In this document: positions 8,613 to 20,171 of the stretch, piece after piece
How positions within the stretch are numbered: position 1 is the stretch's first letter
How the letters are laid out: each line of letters begins with the position of its first letter
DNA from: Methylococcaceae bacterium
GTDB taxonomy: Bacteria > Pseudomonadota > Gammaproteobacteria > Methylococcales > Methylomonadaceae
Reading direction: 5' to 3'
DNA length: 32,889 nt
NCBI GenBank assembly: GCA_030627205.1
Contig: DAOUSN010000032.1
Span: 1-32,889, forward strand
Made by a program: the position numbers and the translations under genes
Notes under the pieces: model-generated
The model's input: the letters and a program-made list of their open reading frames with translations, nothing else
What the model was told of the DNA's origin: nothing
Databases searched by the model: none

Positions 8613-10550
8613 ATGTCAAACACTAAAACTTACCCAGTAACAGCGGCATTTGCGGAACATTCGCATATTAACCGTGAAACATATCAAGCGATGTACCAAC
8701 AGTCAATAGATAAGCCAAATGTATTTTGGGCGGAGCAGGCGACAAAATTTTTAGATTGGATGAAACCGTGGGATAAAGTTAGTGAGGTTAATTTTGGAAA
8801 AGGTGAGATCAGCTGGTTTTTAGGAGGTAAATTAAATGTTAGTGTCAACTGTCTAGACCGTCATTTAGCCACAAGAGCAGACCAAGTAGCAATTATTTGG
8901 GAAGGTGATAATCCTAATGAGGATAAAAAAATAACTTATGGTGAATTACATCAAGATGTTTGTAAATTTGCGAATGTATTAAAAGCGCAAGGGGTAAAGA
9001 AAGGGGATGTAGTATGTATATATTTACCGATGATAGCAGAAGCGGTAACGGTTATATTGGGATGTACGCGGATAGGAGCGGTGCATTCAATAGTATTTGC
9101 TGGTTTTTCTGCTGAATCATTGGCAGACCGTATTCATGATTCTAATTGTGATTATTTAATTTGTGCAGACGAAGGTATGCGTAGAGGTAAAATAATTCAT
9201 CTTAAGTTAAATGCGGATAAAGCGGTGGCTTTGTGTCCAGACCTAAAAAAAACAATTGTAATTAAATCAACTGGTGGGCATATTAGTTGGAATCCTTATC
9301 ATGATGTTGATTATTTTGCAGAAATGGAAAAAGCATCAACAGATTGTCCACCAGAAGAAATGGATGCTGAAGATGCTTTATTTATACTTTATACCTCAGG
9401 GTCGACAGGAAAACCTAAAGGCATTTTACATACTACTGGAGGTTACTTACTTTATGCGGCGATGACGCATAAATACGTGTTTGATTATCATGAAGGTGAC
9501 GTTTATTGGTGTACAGCGGATATAGGCTGGATTACTGGTCATTCCTATATCATATATGGCCCATTATGTAATGGGGCAACTACATTAATGTTTGAAGGAG
9601 TTCCCACGTATCCAGATGCGTCTCGTTTTTGGCAAGTTATTGATAAACATGAGGTTAATATTTTTTATACTGCTCCTACAGTAATCCGTGCATTAATGGC
9701 ACAAGGAGATGAATTTGTTAATTGCACTAAGCGGACAAGTTTACGATTATTAGGTTCAGTTGGAGAGCCGATTAATCCAGAGGCATGGGAATGGTATTAC
9801 CGAGTGATAGGAGGTAGTCGTTGCCCTATTGTTGATACATGGTGGCAAACTGAAACAGGAGGTATATTAATTACCCCATTAGTTGGAGCAATAGATTTAA
9901 AACCCGGTTCAGCTACCCTACCATTTTTTGGAATTAAACCTGAAATTGTTGATAATGAAGGTAAAATTCAAGATGGTGAAGTTAGTGGAATATTATTATT
10001 AAGCGGCTCATGGCCTGGGCAATCGCGGACTATATATGGCGACCATCAACGCTTTATTGATACTTATTTTAAAAACTACCCAAATTATTATTTTACAGGT
10101 GATGGGGCGCGTCGTGATGAAGATGGCTATTATTGGGTGACAGGTCGTGTTGATGATGTAATTAATGTGTCAGGTCATCGAATGGGAACGGCAGAGGTAG
10201 AAAGTGCATTAGTATTGCATCAACACGTAGCAGAAGCGGCGGTTGTTGGTTATCCTCATGATATAAAAGGTCAAGGTATATATGGGTATGTGATTTTGAA
10301 TATAGGTATAGGGGCGACAGAAGAGCTGAAAAAAGAGCTGAAAAAAATGGTTCGCAAAGAAATAGGAGCAATAGCAGATCCTGATATTATTCAATGGGTG
10401 AGAGGGTTACCTAAAACCCGATCAGGAAAAATAATGCGGCGTATTTTACGAAAAGTTGCGGCGAATGAAATTGAAAACTTAGGTGATTTGTCAACGCTTG
10501 CCGACCCTACGGTAGTTGATGATATTATTGAACATCGTGCAAATCAATAA
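8613..10550 (+). CDS. acs: Acetyl-CoA synthetase
   Basis: The 645-residue enzyme activates acetate to acetyl-AMP and then acetyl-CoA in the cytoplasm. Family marks are the N-terminal [14 protein letters not shown] region, the P-loop [11 protein letters not shown], the [10 protein letters not shown] motif, the [20 protein letters not shown] hinge region and the C-terminal PKTRSGK with the regulatory, acetylatable lysine at residue 606. Length is that of the E. coli enzyme (652). The gene follows the PPC-repeat protein by 34 nt and is followed 11 nt later by a SemiSWEET gene that may share its transcript. No Pat or CobB gene is nearby. Confidence 0.97.
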   Translation: MSNTKTYPVTAAFAEHSHINRETYQAMYQQSIDKPNVFWAEQATKFLDWMKPWDKVSEVNFGKGEISWFLGGKLNVSVNCLDRHLATRADQVAIIWEGDNPNEDKKITYGELHQDVCKFANVLKAQGVKKGDVVCIYLPMIAEAVTVILGCTRIGAVHSIVFAGFSAESLADRIHDSNCDYLICADEGMRRGKIIHLKLNADKAVALCPDLKKTIVIKSTGGHISWNPYHDVDYFAEMEKASTDCPPEEMDAEDALFILYTSGSTGKPKGILHTTGGYLLYAAMTHKYVFDYHEGDVYWCTADIGWITGHSYIIYGPLCNGATTLMFEGVPTYPDASRFWQVIDKHEVNIFYTAPTVIRALMAQGDEFVNCTKRTSLRLLGSVGEPINPEAWEWYYRVIGGSRCPIVDTWWQTETGGILITPLVGAIDLKPGSATLPFFGIKPEIVDNEGKIQDGEVSGILLLSGSWPGQSRTIYGDHQRFIDTYFKNYPNYYFTGDGARRDEDGYYWVTGRVDDVINVSGHRMGTAEVESALVLHQHVAEAAVVGYPHDIKGQGIYGYVILNIGIGATEELKKELKKMVRKEIGAIADPDIIQWVRGLPKTRSGKIMRRILRKVAANEIENLGDLSTLADPTVVDDIIEHRANQ

Positions 10551-10561
10551 CAGCTTAAATT

Positions 10562-10858
10562 ATGCAATTACCTTCTATTGAAGTTATTGGTTATATAGCG
10601 GCATTTTGTACGACGAGTTCATTTTTACCCCAAGCTATTTTAACTATTAGAACAAAAGATACTAAATCGCTATCATTGAGTATGTATAGTCTTTTTACGA
10701 TAGGGGTCTCTTTATGGCTAATTTATGGGATATATAAAGAAGACTTAGCGTTAATTTGGGCAAATTCAATAACACTCATTCTTTCTGGGATTATTTTATC
10801 ATTTAAAATAACCAATATGGTAAAGAGTTTTTTAGAGAAATCTCGTTTAAAAAAATAA
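10562..10858 (+). CDS. SemiSWEET-type sugar transporter
   Basis: This 98-residue membrane protein has three predicted helices and the PQ-loop pattern (FLPQAILTIRTKDTKSLS), the one-triple-helix-bundle unit that dimerises to make a bacterial SemiSWEET. Family members allow facilitated diffusion of sugars such as sucrose or glucose. Helix 1 is at about residues 7-27, helix 2 at 39-59 and helix 3 at 65-86, with a basic C-terminus. It starts 11 nt after acs and lacks an evident ribosome binding site, so coupling to acs translation is possible. The substrate cannot be read from the sequence. Confidence 0.88.
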   Translation: MQLPSIEVIGYIAAFCTTSSFLPQAILTIRTKDTKSLSLSMYSLFTIGVSLWLIYGIYKEDLALIWANSITLILSGIILSFKITNMVKSFLEKSRLKK

Positions 10859-10876
10859 TTTATTTTTCTTTCTAGT

Positions 10877-10905
10877 TTTAGTTTATCTATAGGCTCTATT
10901 ATAAT
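10877..10905 (+). promoter_or_regulatory. Candidate sigma70 promoter for efp-epmA
   Basis: A perfect TATAAT at 10900-10905 is preceded by TTTAGT at 10877-10882 with 17 bp between them, about 40 nt upstream of the efp start codon. The position fits the only gap before efp. The -35 match is weak, so this rests mainly on the -10 box. Confidence 0.4.
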
Positions 10906-10945
10906 AGGCAGTTATAAATTTTATTTGCTTTTTTATGAGAGAAAA

Positions 10946-11515
10946 ATGGCGACTTATAGTACCAATGAATTTAGGGCTGGTTTGAAAATTATGATTGATG
11001 CCGACCCTTGTGCAATTATAGAAAATGAATTTGTAAAACCAGGCAAAGGTCAGGCATTTAGCCGTGTTAAAATTAGGAATTTAAATACAGGGCGAGTCAT
11101 TGAGCGTACTTACAAATCTGGTGAATCCGTTGAAGCAGCGGATATTATCGAAATGGAAGTGCAGTATTTATATACCGACGGGGAATTTTGGCATTTTATG
11201 GTAGAAGATACCTATGAACAATATCAAGCCGATAAAAAGGCGGTATCAGAGGCGATGAAATGGCTCAAAGACCAAGATATTTGTACGATGACATTATGGA
11301 ATGATTCACCTTTATCAATTGTTCCTCCTAATTTTGTTGAATTAGCAATTACTGAAACCGACCCTGGTTTAAAAGGTGATACTTCAGGTGGTGGCGGTAA
11401 ACCTGCAACTTTAGAAACAGGCGCAGTAGTACGTGTGCCTTTATTCGTTCAAATTGGTGAAATTATTAAAGTAGATACACGTAGCTCTGAATATGTTAGT
11501 CGTGTAAAGCATTAA
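10946..11515 (+). CDS. efp: Translation elongation factor P
   Basis: EF-P rescues ribosomes stalled at polyproline stretches. The 189-residue product starts at the ATG at 10946 ([12 protein letters not shown]), behind a GAGAGAAAA leader; the upstream in-frame codon at 10925 would add seven unrelated residues. The loop PGKGQAF carries Lys34, the residue that EpmA beta-lysylates in E. coli. Length and the C-terminal domain pattern ([23 protein letters not shown]) match the family. The modification enzyme gene epmA follows after one nucleotide, so target and modifier are made from one message. The lysine 2,3-aminomutase EpmB is not encoded within the window. Confidence 0.97.
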   Translation: MATYSTNEFRAGLKIMIDADPCAIIENEFVKPGKGQAFSRVKIRNLNTGRVIERTYKSGESVEAADIIEMEVQYLYTDGEFWHFMVEDTYEQYQADKKAVSEAMKWLKDQDICTMTLWNDSPLSIVPPNFVELAITETDPGLKGDTSGGGGKPATLETGAVVRVPLFVQIGEIIKVDTRSSEYVSRVKH

Positions 11516-11516
11516 T

Positions 11517-12500
11517 ATGACTGATGTTTTATGGCAACCTAGTTGTGAGTTAAAGCAATTACGCCAACGCGGGCAAATGTTAGCTTTAATCCGTCAATTT
11601 TTTGCTGATAAAAACGTTCTTGAAGTTGAAACCCCTTTATTATGTCATTCAACAGGAACAGAACCGCAACTTGATTTTTTTAGTAGTATTTATGACTGTC
11701 CACCGAATAAAAAAATCTTGTTTTTACAAACATCACCAGAATTTGCAATGAAACGTTTATTAGCGGCTGGAAGTGGTTCTATTTATCAAATTTGTAAAGC
11801 CTTTAGAAATAATGAGCAAGGACGGTTTCATAATCCTGAATTTACTTTGTTGGAATGGTATCGACTGGAGTTTAGCTTAGATCAATTGATGGATGAAGTG
11901 GCGTTATTAATTAAGATTCTTTTAATCCCAATATTTCCCCTAATAAGAATCAATAAAATAAGCTATGCTAGTGTGTTTTTTCAAAAAACAGCTTTAAACG
12001 CACTGGAATATAACTCTAAAGCGTATAAAGACTATGCTCTTAAACATGATATTCCAGAAGCCATTCATCTTTGTAGTGAGGATCATGATTTATGGTTGGA
12101 TTTTATTTTCAGTCATAAAATTCAACCAAGCTTAATAAATGACCAGATTTATTTAATTTATGGTTATCCTGCTTCTCAAGCATCATTAGCACGAATTAAC
12201 AGTAATGACGCTAAAGTTGCCGATAGATTTGAAGTTTTTATTAATGGGATTGAACTTGGTAATGGATTTTTTGAATTAGCCGACTCTATAGAACAAAGAC
12301 AACGTTTTGAAGCAGAAATTGAGGTTAGAAAATTAAATAACCGTCCTCTTGTCGAAAAAGATTGTCGCTTTTTAGCGGCATTAAACGCAGGGCTTCCTGA
12401 TTGTTGTGGTGTTGCTATTGGTTTAGATCGGTTGTTAATGTTATTAACCTCTAGCGTTACTATTGATGAAATTTTAGCATTTCCTATTGACAGAGCATAA
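11517..12500 (+). CDS. epmA: EF-P--(R)-beta-lysine ligase
   Basis: EpmA (PoxA/GenX) is a truncated class II lysyl-tRNA synthetase homologue that attaches beta-lysine to Lys34 of EF-P instead of charging tRNA. The 327-residue product has no anticodon-binding domain and shows class II motif 2 (CKAFRNNEQGRFHNPEFTLLEWY region) and motif 3 (GVAIGLDRLLMLL), plus the TSPEFAMKRLLAAG segment typical of the family. Its ATG is one base after the efp stop codon, so translation is coupled. The usual genetic partner epmB is not here and should be sought elsewhere. Confidence 0.95.
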   Translation: MTDVLWQPSCELKQLRQRGQMLALIRQFFADKNVLEVETPLLCHSTGTEPQLDFFSSIYDCPPNKKILFLQTSPEFAMKRLLAAGSGSIYQICKAFRNNEQGRFHNPEFTLLEWYRLEFSLDQLMDEVALLIKILLIPIFPLIRINKISYASVFFQKTALNALEYNSKAYKDYALKHDIPEAIHLCSEDHDLWLDFIFSHKIQPSLINDQIYLIYGYPASQASLARINSNDAKVADRFEVFINGIELGNGFFELADSIEQRQRFEAEIEVRKLNNRPLVEKDCRFLAALNAGLPDCCGVAIGLDRLLMLLTSSVTIDEILAFPIDRA

Positions 12501-12519
12501 AGTAATCGCTATTGGATAT

Positions 12520-12546
12520 TTGATAAAATAAAGACCATGATATAAT
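12520..12546 (+). promoter_or_regulatory. Extended -10 promoter for bamA
   Basis: The sequence TGATATAAT at 12538-12546 is a consensus extended -10 element. A TTGATA lies at 12520-12525, but with only 15 bp spacing. Transcription would begin near 12553, leaving about 30 nt of leader before the GTG at 12584. This argues against translation from the GTG at 12554. Confidence 0.5.
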
Positions 12547-12583
12547 CTATCCTGTGTTTGTTCTTATCCACTTTGGTAATTTT

Positions 12584-14860
12584 GTGAAGCATTCTATAAT
12601 TTCCCCTTTATTATTGACTACATTAATAGTCTCACCAATAACGTACTCGGCAGAGCGTTTTATTGTTGACGATATACAAGTTAAGGGTTTGCAAAGAACC
12701 CCTGTGGGAACAGTTTATAATTACCTACCCGTTAAAATTGGTGAAGAATTTTCTTTAGATCAAGTAGCTTCTGCTATTCGTACTTTATTTAAAACAGGTT
12801 TTTTTAAAGATGTGCAATTGGAGCGCGAAGGTTCAACGTTAATTATTCGAGTTAAAGAGCATCCTTCTATTGCTAAAGTCATTTTTGAAGGCAATGAAGA
12901 TTTAAAAACCGAAGAATTAACCAAAGCCTTAGAAACAGTTGGTTTATCAGAAGGTAAAGTGTTTAATCCACAAATATTGGATAAAATAGAGCAAGAATTA
13001 ACCCGTCAATATTTTAGTCAAGGTAAATACGGGGTAAAAATTGATACTAAAGTCTCTAAGTTAACCCGTAATCGAGTAGGCATACATATTAAAATTGCCG
13101 AAGGTCAGGCTGCAAAAATTAAACAAATAAATATTATTGGCAATCATGGTTTTGACACTGAAGCCTTATTAAAAAGTTTTGAACTTAGCACTAGCAACTT
13201 ACTTTCTTTTTACACCAAAGACGACCAGTATTCGAAACAAAAATTATCGGCTGATTTAGAACGTTTAAGGTCTTATTATTTAGACCGAGGTTACATCAAC
13301 TTTACGATTGAATCGTCTCAAATTTCGATGACACCTAATAAAAAGGAAATGTATGTTACAGTTAATATTAAAGAAGGTGATGTTTTTACCCTTGAAAAAG
13401 TTAAATTAGCAGGTAACTTAATTGTTGAGCCTGAGGCGTTAATTGAACTGTTTAAACTAGGTCCTGGTGAAATATTTTCGCGTAAAAATGCTACAGAAAC
13501 CTCTAAAAACATTTCAAATAGATTAGGTGATGAAGGCTATATTTTTGCCAATGTTAACATGGTTCCTATTATTAACGATGAACTAAAAACTATTGAAATG
13601 ACTTTTTTTGTTGACCCAGGTAAACGGGTTTATGTTCGTCAAATTAATATCAATGGTAATGATAAAACTCGTGATGAAGTTATCCGTCGAGAAATGCGAC
13701 AAATGGAATCTAGTTGGGCATCAACTAAACAAATTGAACGCTCTAAAGCACGTTTGAATCGTTTGGGTTATTTTGAAACTGTGGATATTGAAACCCCACC
13801 TGTCGTTGGAACAGCCGATCAAATTGATATTAATTACAGTGTAGTTGAAAAAGCATCAGGGAATTTATCGGCTGGCATTGGGTTTTCACAAACCAGTGGG
13901 CTTATTTTTAATGCCAATGTATCGCAAGATAATATTTTTGGTTCAGGTAAACGTATTAATTTGGCATTTAATAATAGTGATATTAGTACTCAATATCGCT
14001 TTGGTTATTTTGATCCTTATTTTACCTTAGATGGAGTAAGCTTAGGTTATGATATAGGTTACAGAGCTAGGGACGCTGAACAAGCCAATATTTCTCGTTA
14101 TTCAACCGATGTTATTAATAGTAGTTTAAATTTTGGGCTGCCGCTAAATGAAAATGACCGATTACGTTTCAATGTTGATTTACGCCATACGACTTTAAAT
14201 AGCTCCTCATTTTCATCCACTGAAATTTTAGATTTTATTAAAAAAAATGGAAATAAATATTTAACTTTATCATTTTCTATCGGCTGGAGTCATGATACTT
14301 TAGATCGGGCTATTTTTCCAACTAGTGGTGGTCAGCAACGTGTTTCTGCGTTAGCAACTATCCCAGGAAGTGATTTAGAATATTATAAATTAAGTTATAA
14401 ACATCAATATTTTTTTCCGTTATCTAAAGACTTTACCTTAAGGCTCAATGGTGAATTAGCTTATGGTGATGGTTATGGTGATACGGGAAGTTTACCATTT
14501 TTTGAACATTTCTTTGCAGGAGGTGTCCGTTCTATACGTGGTTTTGATGATAACACCTTAGGTCCACGAGACTCAAGAAATGATCCTTTTGGAGGCTCAG
14601 GTAAAATTATTGGTAATGCCGAGGTTTTATTTCCCGTTCCTTTTTTTGATGATCTTAAGTCGGTGCGTTTAGGGGCTTTTTTTGATGCAGGAACAGTGAC
14701 TAATGGGTTTAATATAGGCAGTATGCGCTATTCTGTTGGCTTATCAGGTGAATGGCTATCCCCTTTTGGCGCATTATCCGTGAGTGTTGCTAAACCTTTA
14801 AATGCAGGTGATAATGATGAAGAACAAATATTTCAGTTTTCTTTTGGTTCAGGCTTTTAA
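12584..14860 (+). CDS. bamA: Outer membrane protein assembly factor BamA
   Basis: BamA is the central Omp85 protein that folds beta-barrel proteins into the outer membrane. From a GTG at 12584 the product has 758 residues with a good signal peptide (KHSIISPLLL... ending TYSA) before ERFIVDDIQVKGLQR, the start of the first of five POTRA domains (roughly to residue 415). The rest is the 16-stranded barrel, including the conserved (V/I)RGF motif in GGVRSIRGFDDN and a terminal aromatic (GSGF). A GTG at 12554 would put ten extra residues before the signal peptide and is less likely. skp, fabZ and lpxA follow as in many gammaproteobacteria, but epmA rather than rseP precedes it. Confidence 0.96.
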   Translation: MKHSIISPLLLTTLIVSPITYSAERFIVDDIQVKGLQRTPVGTVYNYLPVKIGEEFSLDQVASAIRTLFKTGFFKDVQLEREGSTLIIRVKEHPSIAKVIFEGNEDLKTEELTKALETVGLSEGKVFNPQILDKIEQELTRQYFSQGKYGVKIDTKVSKLTRNRVGIHIKIAEGQAAKIKQINIIGNHGFDTEALLKSFELSTSNLLSFYTKDDQYSKQKLSADLERLRSYYLDRGYINFTIESSQISMTPNKKEMYVTVNIKEGDVFTLEKVKLAGNLIVEPEALIELFKLGPGEIFSRKNATETSKNISNRLGDEGYIFANVNMVPIINDELKTIEMTFFVDPGKRVYVRQININGNDKTRDEVIRREMRQMESSWASTKQIERSKARLNRLGYFETVDIETPPVVGTADQIDINYSVVEKASGNLSAGIGFSQTSGLIFNANVSQDNIFGSGKRINLAFNNSDISTQYRFGYFDPYFTLDGVSLGYDIGYRARDAEQANISRYSTDVINSSLNFGLPLNENDRLRFNVDLRHTTLNSSSFSSTEILDFIKKNGNKYLTLSFSIGWSHDTLDRAIFPTSGGQQRVSALATIPGSDLEYYKLSYKHQYFFPLSKDFTLRLNGELAYGDGYGDTGSLPFFEHFFAGGVRSIRGFDDNTLGPRDSRNDPFGGSGKIIGNAEVLFPVPFFDDLKSVRLGAFFDAGTVTNGFNIGSMRYSVGLSGEWLSPFGALSVSVAKPLNAGDNDEEQIFQFSFGSGF

Positions 14861-14971
14861 AATAATCCCTTTCAGTTCCTTTAACTTTTACCCTATAATT
14901 ACCTTAAATTAAACCTTATTACAAACTTATCATTTTGTAAAATTTAGAAAATACTGGAGATAGATTTAATC

Positions 14972-15466
14972 ATGAAAAATAAAATAGCATTGTTTTTAGC
15001 GTTAATGTTTACTTTAAATATTAGTCATGCTGAATTAAAAATTGGCTTTGTTAATGTCGCTAAAGTTTTAGAAAAAGTTCCTCAAGCAGAAGAGGCTAAA
15101 AAACGTTTAGAAACTGAATTTTCACCTCGTGATAAACAACTTGCCTCACAAATACAAGATATTAAACGATTAGAAGAAACACTGGTTAAAGATGGAAGTG
15201 TGATGAGTGACTCTAAAAAGAAAAATCTTAAAAGAGATATTATTACTAAAAAACGAGAAGCAAAGCGTGCGCAACAAGTATTTGGTGAAGACTTTAGTTT
15301 GCGTAGGAATGAAGAGTTAGGTAAATTACAAAAACGAATTATTGAAGCCATTAAAGAAATTGCTAAAGAAGATGATTATGATTTATTGCTAACTGATGGG
15401 GTAATTCATGCTAAACCTGAATTTGATGTTACTGCACGTGTACAAGAAAAACTTTCAAAATTTTAA
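14972..15466 (+). CDS. skp: Periplasmic OmpH/Skp-family chaperone
   Basis: Skp holds unfolded outer membrane proteins on the way to the BAM complex. The 164-residue product has a signal peptide (1-20, ending SHA), a short beta segment (LKIGFVNVAKVLEKVPQ) and a long charged coiled-coil arm of about residues 40-125, then the closing strand pattern (YDLLLTDGVIHA) of the trimer body. Size matches E. coli Skp (161). It follows bamA by 111 nt, with a ribosome binding site-like CTGGAGA 5' of the ATG. A strong AT-rich stem-loop begins at its stop codon. Confidence 0.93.
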   Translation: MKNKIALFLALMFTLNISHAELKIGFVNVAKVLEKVPQAEEAKKRLETEFSPRDKQLASQIQDIKRLEETLVKDGSVMSDSKKKNLKRDIITKKREAKRAQQVFGEDFSLRRNEELGKLQKRIIEAIKEIAKEDDYDLLLTDGVIHAKPEFDVTARVQEKLSKF

Positions 15467-15486
15467 TTATTATTGTTAATAATTAA
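15463..15486 (+). terminator. Perfect 10-bp stem-loop at the skp stop codon
   Basis: The sequence TTAATTATTA, loop TTGT, TAATAATTAA forms a perfect stem that overlaps the skp stop codon. It has no G or C in the stem and no T-run after it, so it is a weak terminator at best. It could instead protect the skp 3' end or reduce read-through into fabZ. Confidence 0.35.
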
Positions 15487-15532
15487 CACCACCTTTGCTC
15501 ACGTTTTAATAAAAACAAAACTTTAATATAAT

Positions 15533-15979
15533 ATGACTGGACAGCTAGATACGTTACAAATTCAAGAAATTTTACCGCATAGACACCCGTTTCTATTAAT
15601 AGATCGCGTTCTTGAATGCGAACCTGGGGTAAGATTACTGGGATTAAAAAATGTTACTTATAATGAACCTTTTTTTCAAGGGCATTTTCCGAAAGAACCT
15701 ATTATGCCTGGCGTATTGATTTTAGAGGCGTTAGCGCAGGGAACAGGTTTATTAGCCTCGGCAACAGAACCTGAAGAACTAGGTAAAGGGGTAACATATT
15801 ATTTAGTAGGTATTGATAAAGCACGTTTTAAACGTCGTGTTTCTCCTGGTGACCAATTAATGCTAGAAATAAACTACCTTAAAAATAAACGTAATATTTG
15901 GTCATTTTCTTGTCGTGCTGAAGTTGCTGGTGAGTTTGTTGCTAGTGCTAATATTATGTGTGCAGCTTCGGTAGATTAA
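15533..15979 (+). CDS. fabZ: 3-hydroxyacyl-ACP dehydratase FabZ
   Basis: FabZ dehydrates 3-hydroxyacyl-ACP in fatty acid elongation. The 148-residue product has the hot-dog fold marks [15 protein letters not shown], the catalytic His51 in [13 protein letters not shown] and Glu65 in LILEALAQ. Length agrees with the family (about 150). The ATG is preceded by an AT-rich leader without a Shine-Dalgarno sequence. lpxA follows at once, linking fatty acid and lipid A supply. In many relatives lpxD sits between skp and fabZ; here only 66 nt separate the two genes. Confidence 0.96.
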   Translation: MTGQLDTLQIQEILPHRHPFLLIDRVLECEPGVRLLGLKNVTYNEPFFQGHFPKEPIMPGVLILEALAQGTGLLASATEPEELGKGVTYYLVGIDKARFKRRVSPGDQLMLEINYLKNKRNIWSFSCRAEVAGEFVASANIMCAASVD

Positions 15980-15981
15980 TT

Positions 15982-16752
15982 TTGATTAGTTCTAAGGCGG
16001 TTATTGATCTCAATGCTGAAATAGCTGATAACGTAGAAATTGGTCCTTTTTCAGTTATTGATGGCAATGTTCAAATTGATAGTGGTACTGTTATTGGCCC
16101 TCATGTTGTCATTAAAGGTTCTACAAAAATTGGTAAAGATAACAAGATTTATCAATTTTCATCTATCGGTGAAGATCCTCAAGATAGAAAATATGATAAT
16201 GAAGAGACTCATTTACAGATTGGTGACAGAAATACCATTCGTGAATTTAGCACCTTGCATAGAGGAACGTTGCAAGATCACAGTTTGACACGCATTGGTG
16301 ATGATAATTTATTGATGGCCTATACCCATGTCGCACATGATTGTATTGTGGGAAACCATGTCATTATGGCAAATGGTGCTTCTTTAGCAGGTCATGTGCA
16401 TTTAGGTAATAATGCTATTCTCGGCGGTTTTACTTTAGTGCATCAATTTACCCAAATCGGTGAATACAGTTTTTCAGCAATGGGCAGTGCGGTTACCCAA
16501 GATATTCCACCTTTTGTAATGGTTGGAGGACGACCTACACGACCACATGGAATTAATTCTGTTGGCATGGAGCGTAATGGGGTTTCACCTGAAGTGATTA
16601 GAAAAATTCGTAAAGCTTATAAAATTCTCTATAAAAGTAATTTTCGGTTAGAAGATGCTATTGAAGAAATTGAAGACTTGGCTGGTGAAAGTGATGAAAT
16701 TTCGATGATGGTGAGCTTTTTACGTAATGTTACTCGTGGATTGCTTCGATAA
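15982..16752 (+). CDS. lpxA: UDP-N-acetylglucosamine acyltransferase LpxA
   Basis: LpxA transfers a 3-hydroxyacyl chain from ACP to UDP-GlcNAc, the first step of lipid A synthesis. The product is a left-handed beta-helix with hexapeptide repeats through about residue 185, the catalytic His in YTHVAHDCIVGNH, and the HQFTQIGEYSF and VGGRPTRPHGIN segments of the family, then a helical C-terminus. I chose the TTG at 15982, two bases after the fabZ stop, which gives 256 residues and an N-terminus (MISSKAVIDLNAEIA) that aligns with the usual start of the family (E. coli 262). A GTG at 15958 inside fabZ would add eight residues of poor fit. Confidence 0.94.
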   Translation: MISSKAVIDLNAEIADNVEIGPFSVIDGNVQIDSGTVIGPHVVIKGSTKIGKDNKIYQFSSIGEDPQDRKYDNEETHLQIGDRNTIREFSTLHRGTLQDHSLTRIGDDNLLMAYTHVAHDCIVGNHVIMANGASLAGHVHLGNNAILGGFTLVHQFTQIGEYSFSAMGSAVTQDIPPFVMVGGRPTRPHGINSVGMERNGVSPEVIRKIRKAYKILYKSNFRLEDAIEEIEDLAGESDEISMMVSFLRNVTRGLLR

Positions 16753-16783
16753 ATGGGTAAGTTTAAAGGAACGGCAGTAAATT

Positions 16784-17371
16784 ATGGAAACAATCAAACC
16801 CTCTGAATTAAAACAATTCACCTCTAGTCCGTGGTGGTATAGCATTAGGGGTGTTTTAATGATTATCATTGGTGTCATAATAACGACGCTATGTCTTATT
16901 GCACCGAATGTCTCCATCTTTGGTGAAAGATTTTCATGGTTGCCTTTAGTGGGTACAGTGATATTAATTTTAGGTATTTTACGCTGTGTTGACGGGGTTA
17001 TTGCAAAAACCACACAGGGATTTTTGCTCAATGTACAAGGCGGAATTCTTGATAGTGTGACAGGATTTCTTATACTTTTTAGTATTAGTGGTAAACCAGA
17101 AACGCTTAACCTGTTAATTGTTGCTTATATGGTGACCCAGGGTATTTTTCGTAATGTACTCTTATCTGTTGCACACATTCCTAACCCTGTATCCAGTCGA
17201 GTAACAGGTATTATTTCAATTGTCTTAGGTATTCTTATATGGATAGGCTGGCCGTTTTCCACTCCGTGGTTTTTTGCTTTTTCATTAAGTATTGATGTGA
17301 GTTTTAGAGGCTGGGCTTTAATTATGTTAGCCTCATCATTAAGAAAAGAACCTGCCATAAAAGAGTCATAA
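16784..17371 (+). CDS. DUF308/HdeD-like six-helix membrane protein
   Basis: The 195-residue protein has about six hydrophobic segments (near residues 21-40, 51-70, 84-104, 107-128, 139-157 and 162-182) and short loops, with the WWYSIRGVLMIIIGV start typical of HdeD/DUF308 proteins. HdeD was first linked to acid resistance in E. coli, but the molecular role of the family is not established. It starts 31 nt after lpxA with an AAGGA at 16766-16770 (somewhat far from the ATG) and may be read through from the lpxA transcript. The 380 nt after it contain no gene. Confidence 0.78.
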   Translation: METIKPSELKQFTSSPWWYSIRGVLMIIIGVIITTLCLIAPNVSIFGERFSWLPLVGTVILILGILRCVDGVIAKTTQGFLLNVQGGILDSVTGFLILFSISGKPETLNLLIVAYMVTQGIFRNVLLSVAHIPNPVSSRVTGIISIVLGILIWIGWPFSTPWFFAFSLSIDVSFRGWALIMLASSLRKEPAIKES

Positions 17372-17561
17372 GTAGAAGAACTATCATCTTAGATTAATTA
17401 TTCTTACTTATTTAAAATCATTTTTTATGCGATTATCAATCCAATAAATAAAAGTCCTCAAATCCTGATTTTTTAGTTGCTAGTCATATTATTCCATGAA
17501 ATGGTCTTTGCTTAAATTATATTCATGATTAAGCATTTGATAAAGGATTTATTAGAATAAC

Positions 17562-17589
17562 AGCGGATTATAAAATAAAAACATCCGCT
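17562..17589. repeat. Inverted repeat AGCGGAT/ATCCGCT
   Basis: The 7-bp arms AGCGGAT (17562-17568) and ATCCGCT (17583-17589) are perfect and enclose a 14-nt A-rich loop. It might be a weak terminator for the DUF308 gene or an operator; nothing follows it that looks like a T-run. Confidence 0.4.
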
Positions 17590-17622
17590 TGTTTAAATAC
17601 ATTTGAAAAAGATATTGCTTGT

Positions 17623-17652
17623 TGACGGATAAAAAAGCTCTTTTATCAGTCA
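17623..17652. repeat. Inverted repeat TGACgGATAAAA / TTTTATCaGTCA
   Basis: Arms of 12 bases with a single mismatch surround the loop AAGCTC. It lies about 100 nt upstream of gyrB and just upstream of a possible -10 box (TAAAAT, 17675-17680), so an operator or a stem-loop ending upstream transcription are both possible. Confidence 0.45.
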
Positions 17653-17707
17653 TTTTCTCGTGGCTTTATTATGGTAAAATACCCCTGAATTAGATAATGT
17701 AAAACCT

Positions 17708-20169
<2,462 letters not shown>

Positions 20170-20171
20170 CT

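Noticed and set aside
10162..10394. Two minus-strand ORFs with hydrophobic stretches inside acs
   Set aside because: They are frame shadows of a well-conserved gene with no ribosome binding site or family resemblance.
12565..12573. DnaA-box-like TTATCCACT near bamA
   Set aside because: A single site with one mismatch and no cluster gives no support for an origin here.
15527..15532. TATAAT directly before the fabZ ATG as a promoter
   Set aside because: A -10 box there would place the transcript start inside the coding region, so it cannot drive fabZ; it is an AT-rich leader.
16564..16585. Third parS-like string (GGTTTCACCTGAAGTG) inside lpxA
   Set aside because: Only the centre matches; the outer right arm is wrong in three positions, and the codons are constrained by the protein. 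Chance similarity is enough.
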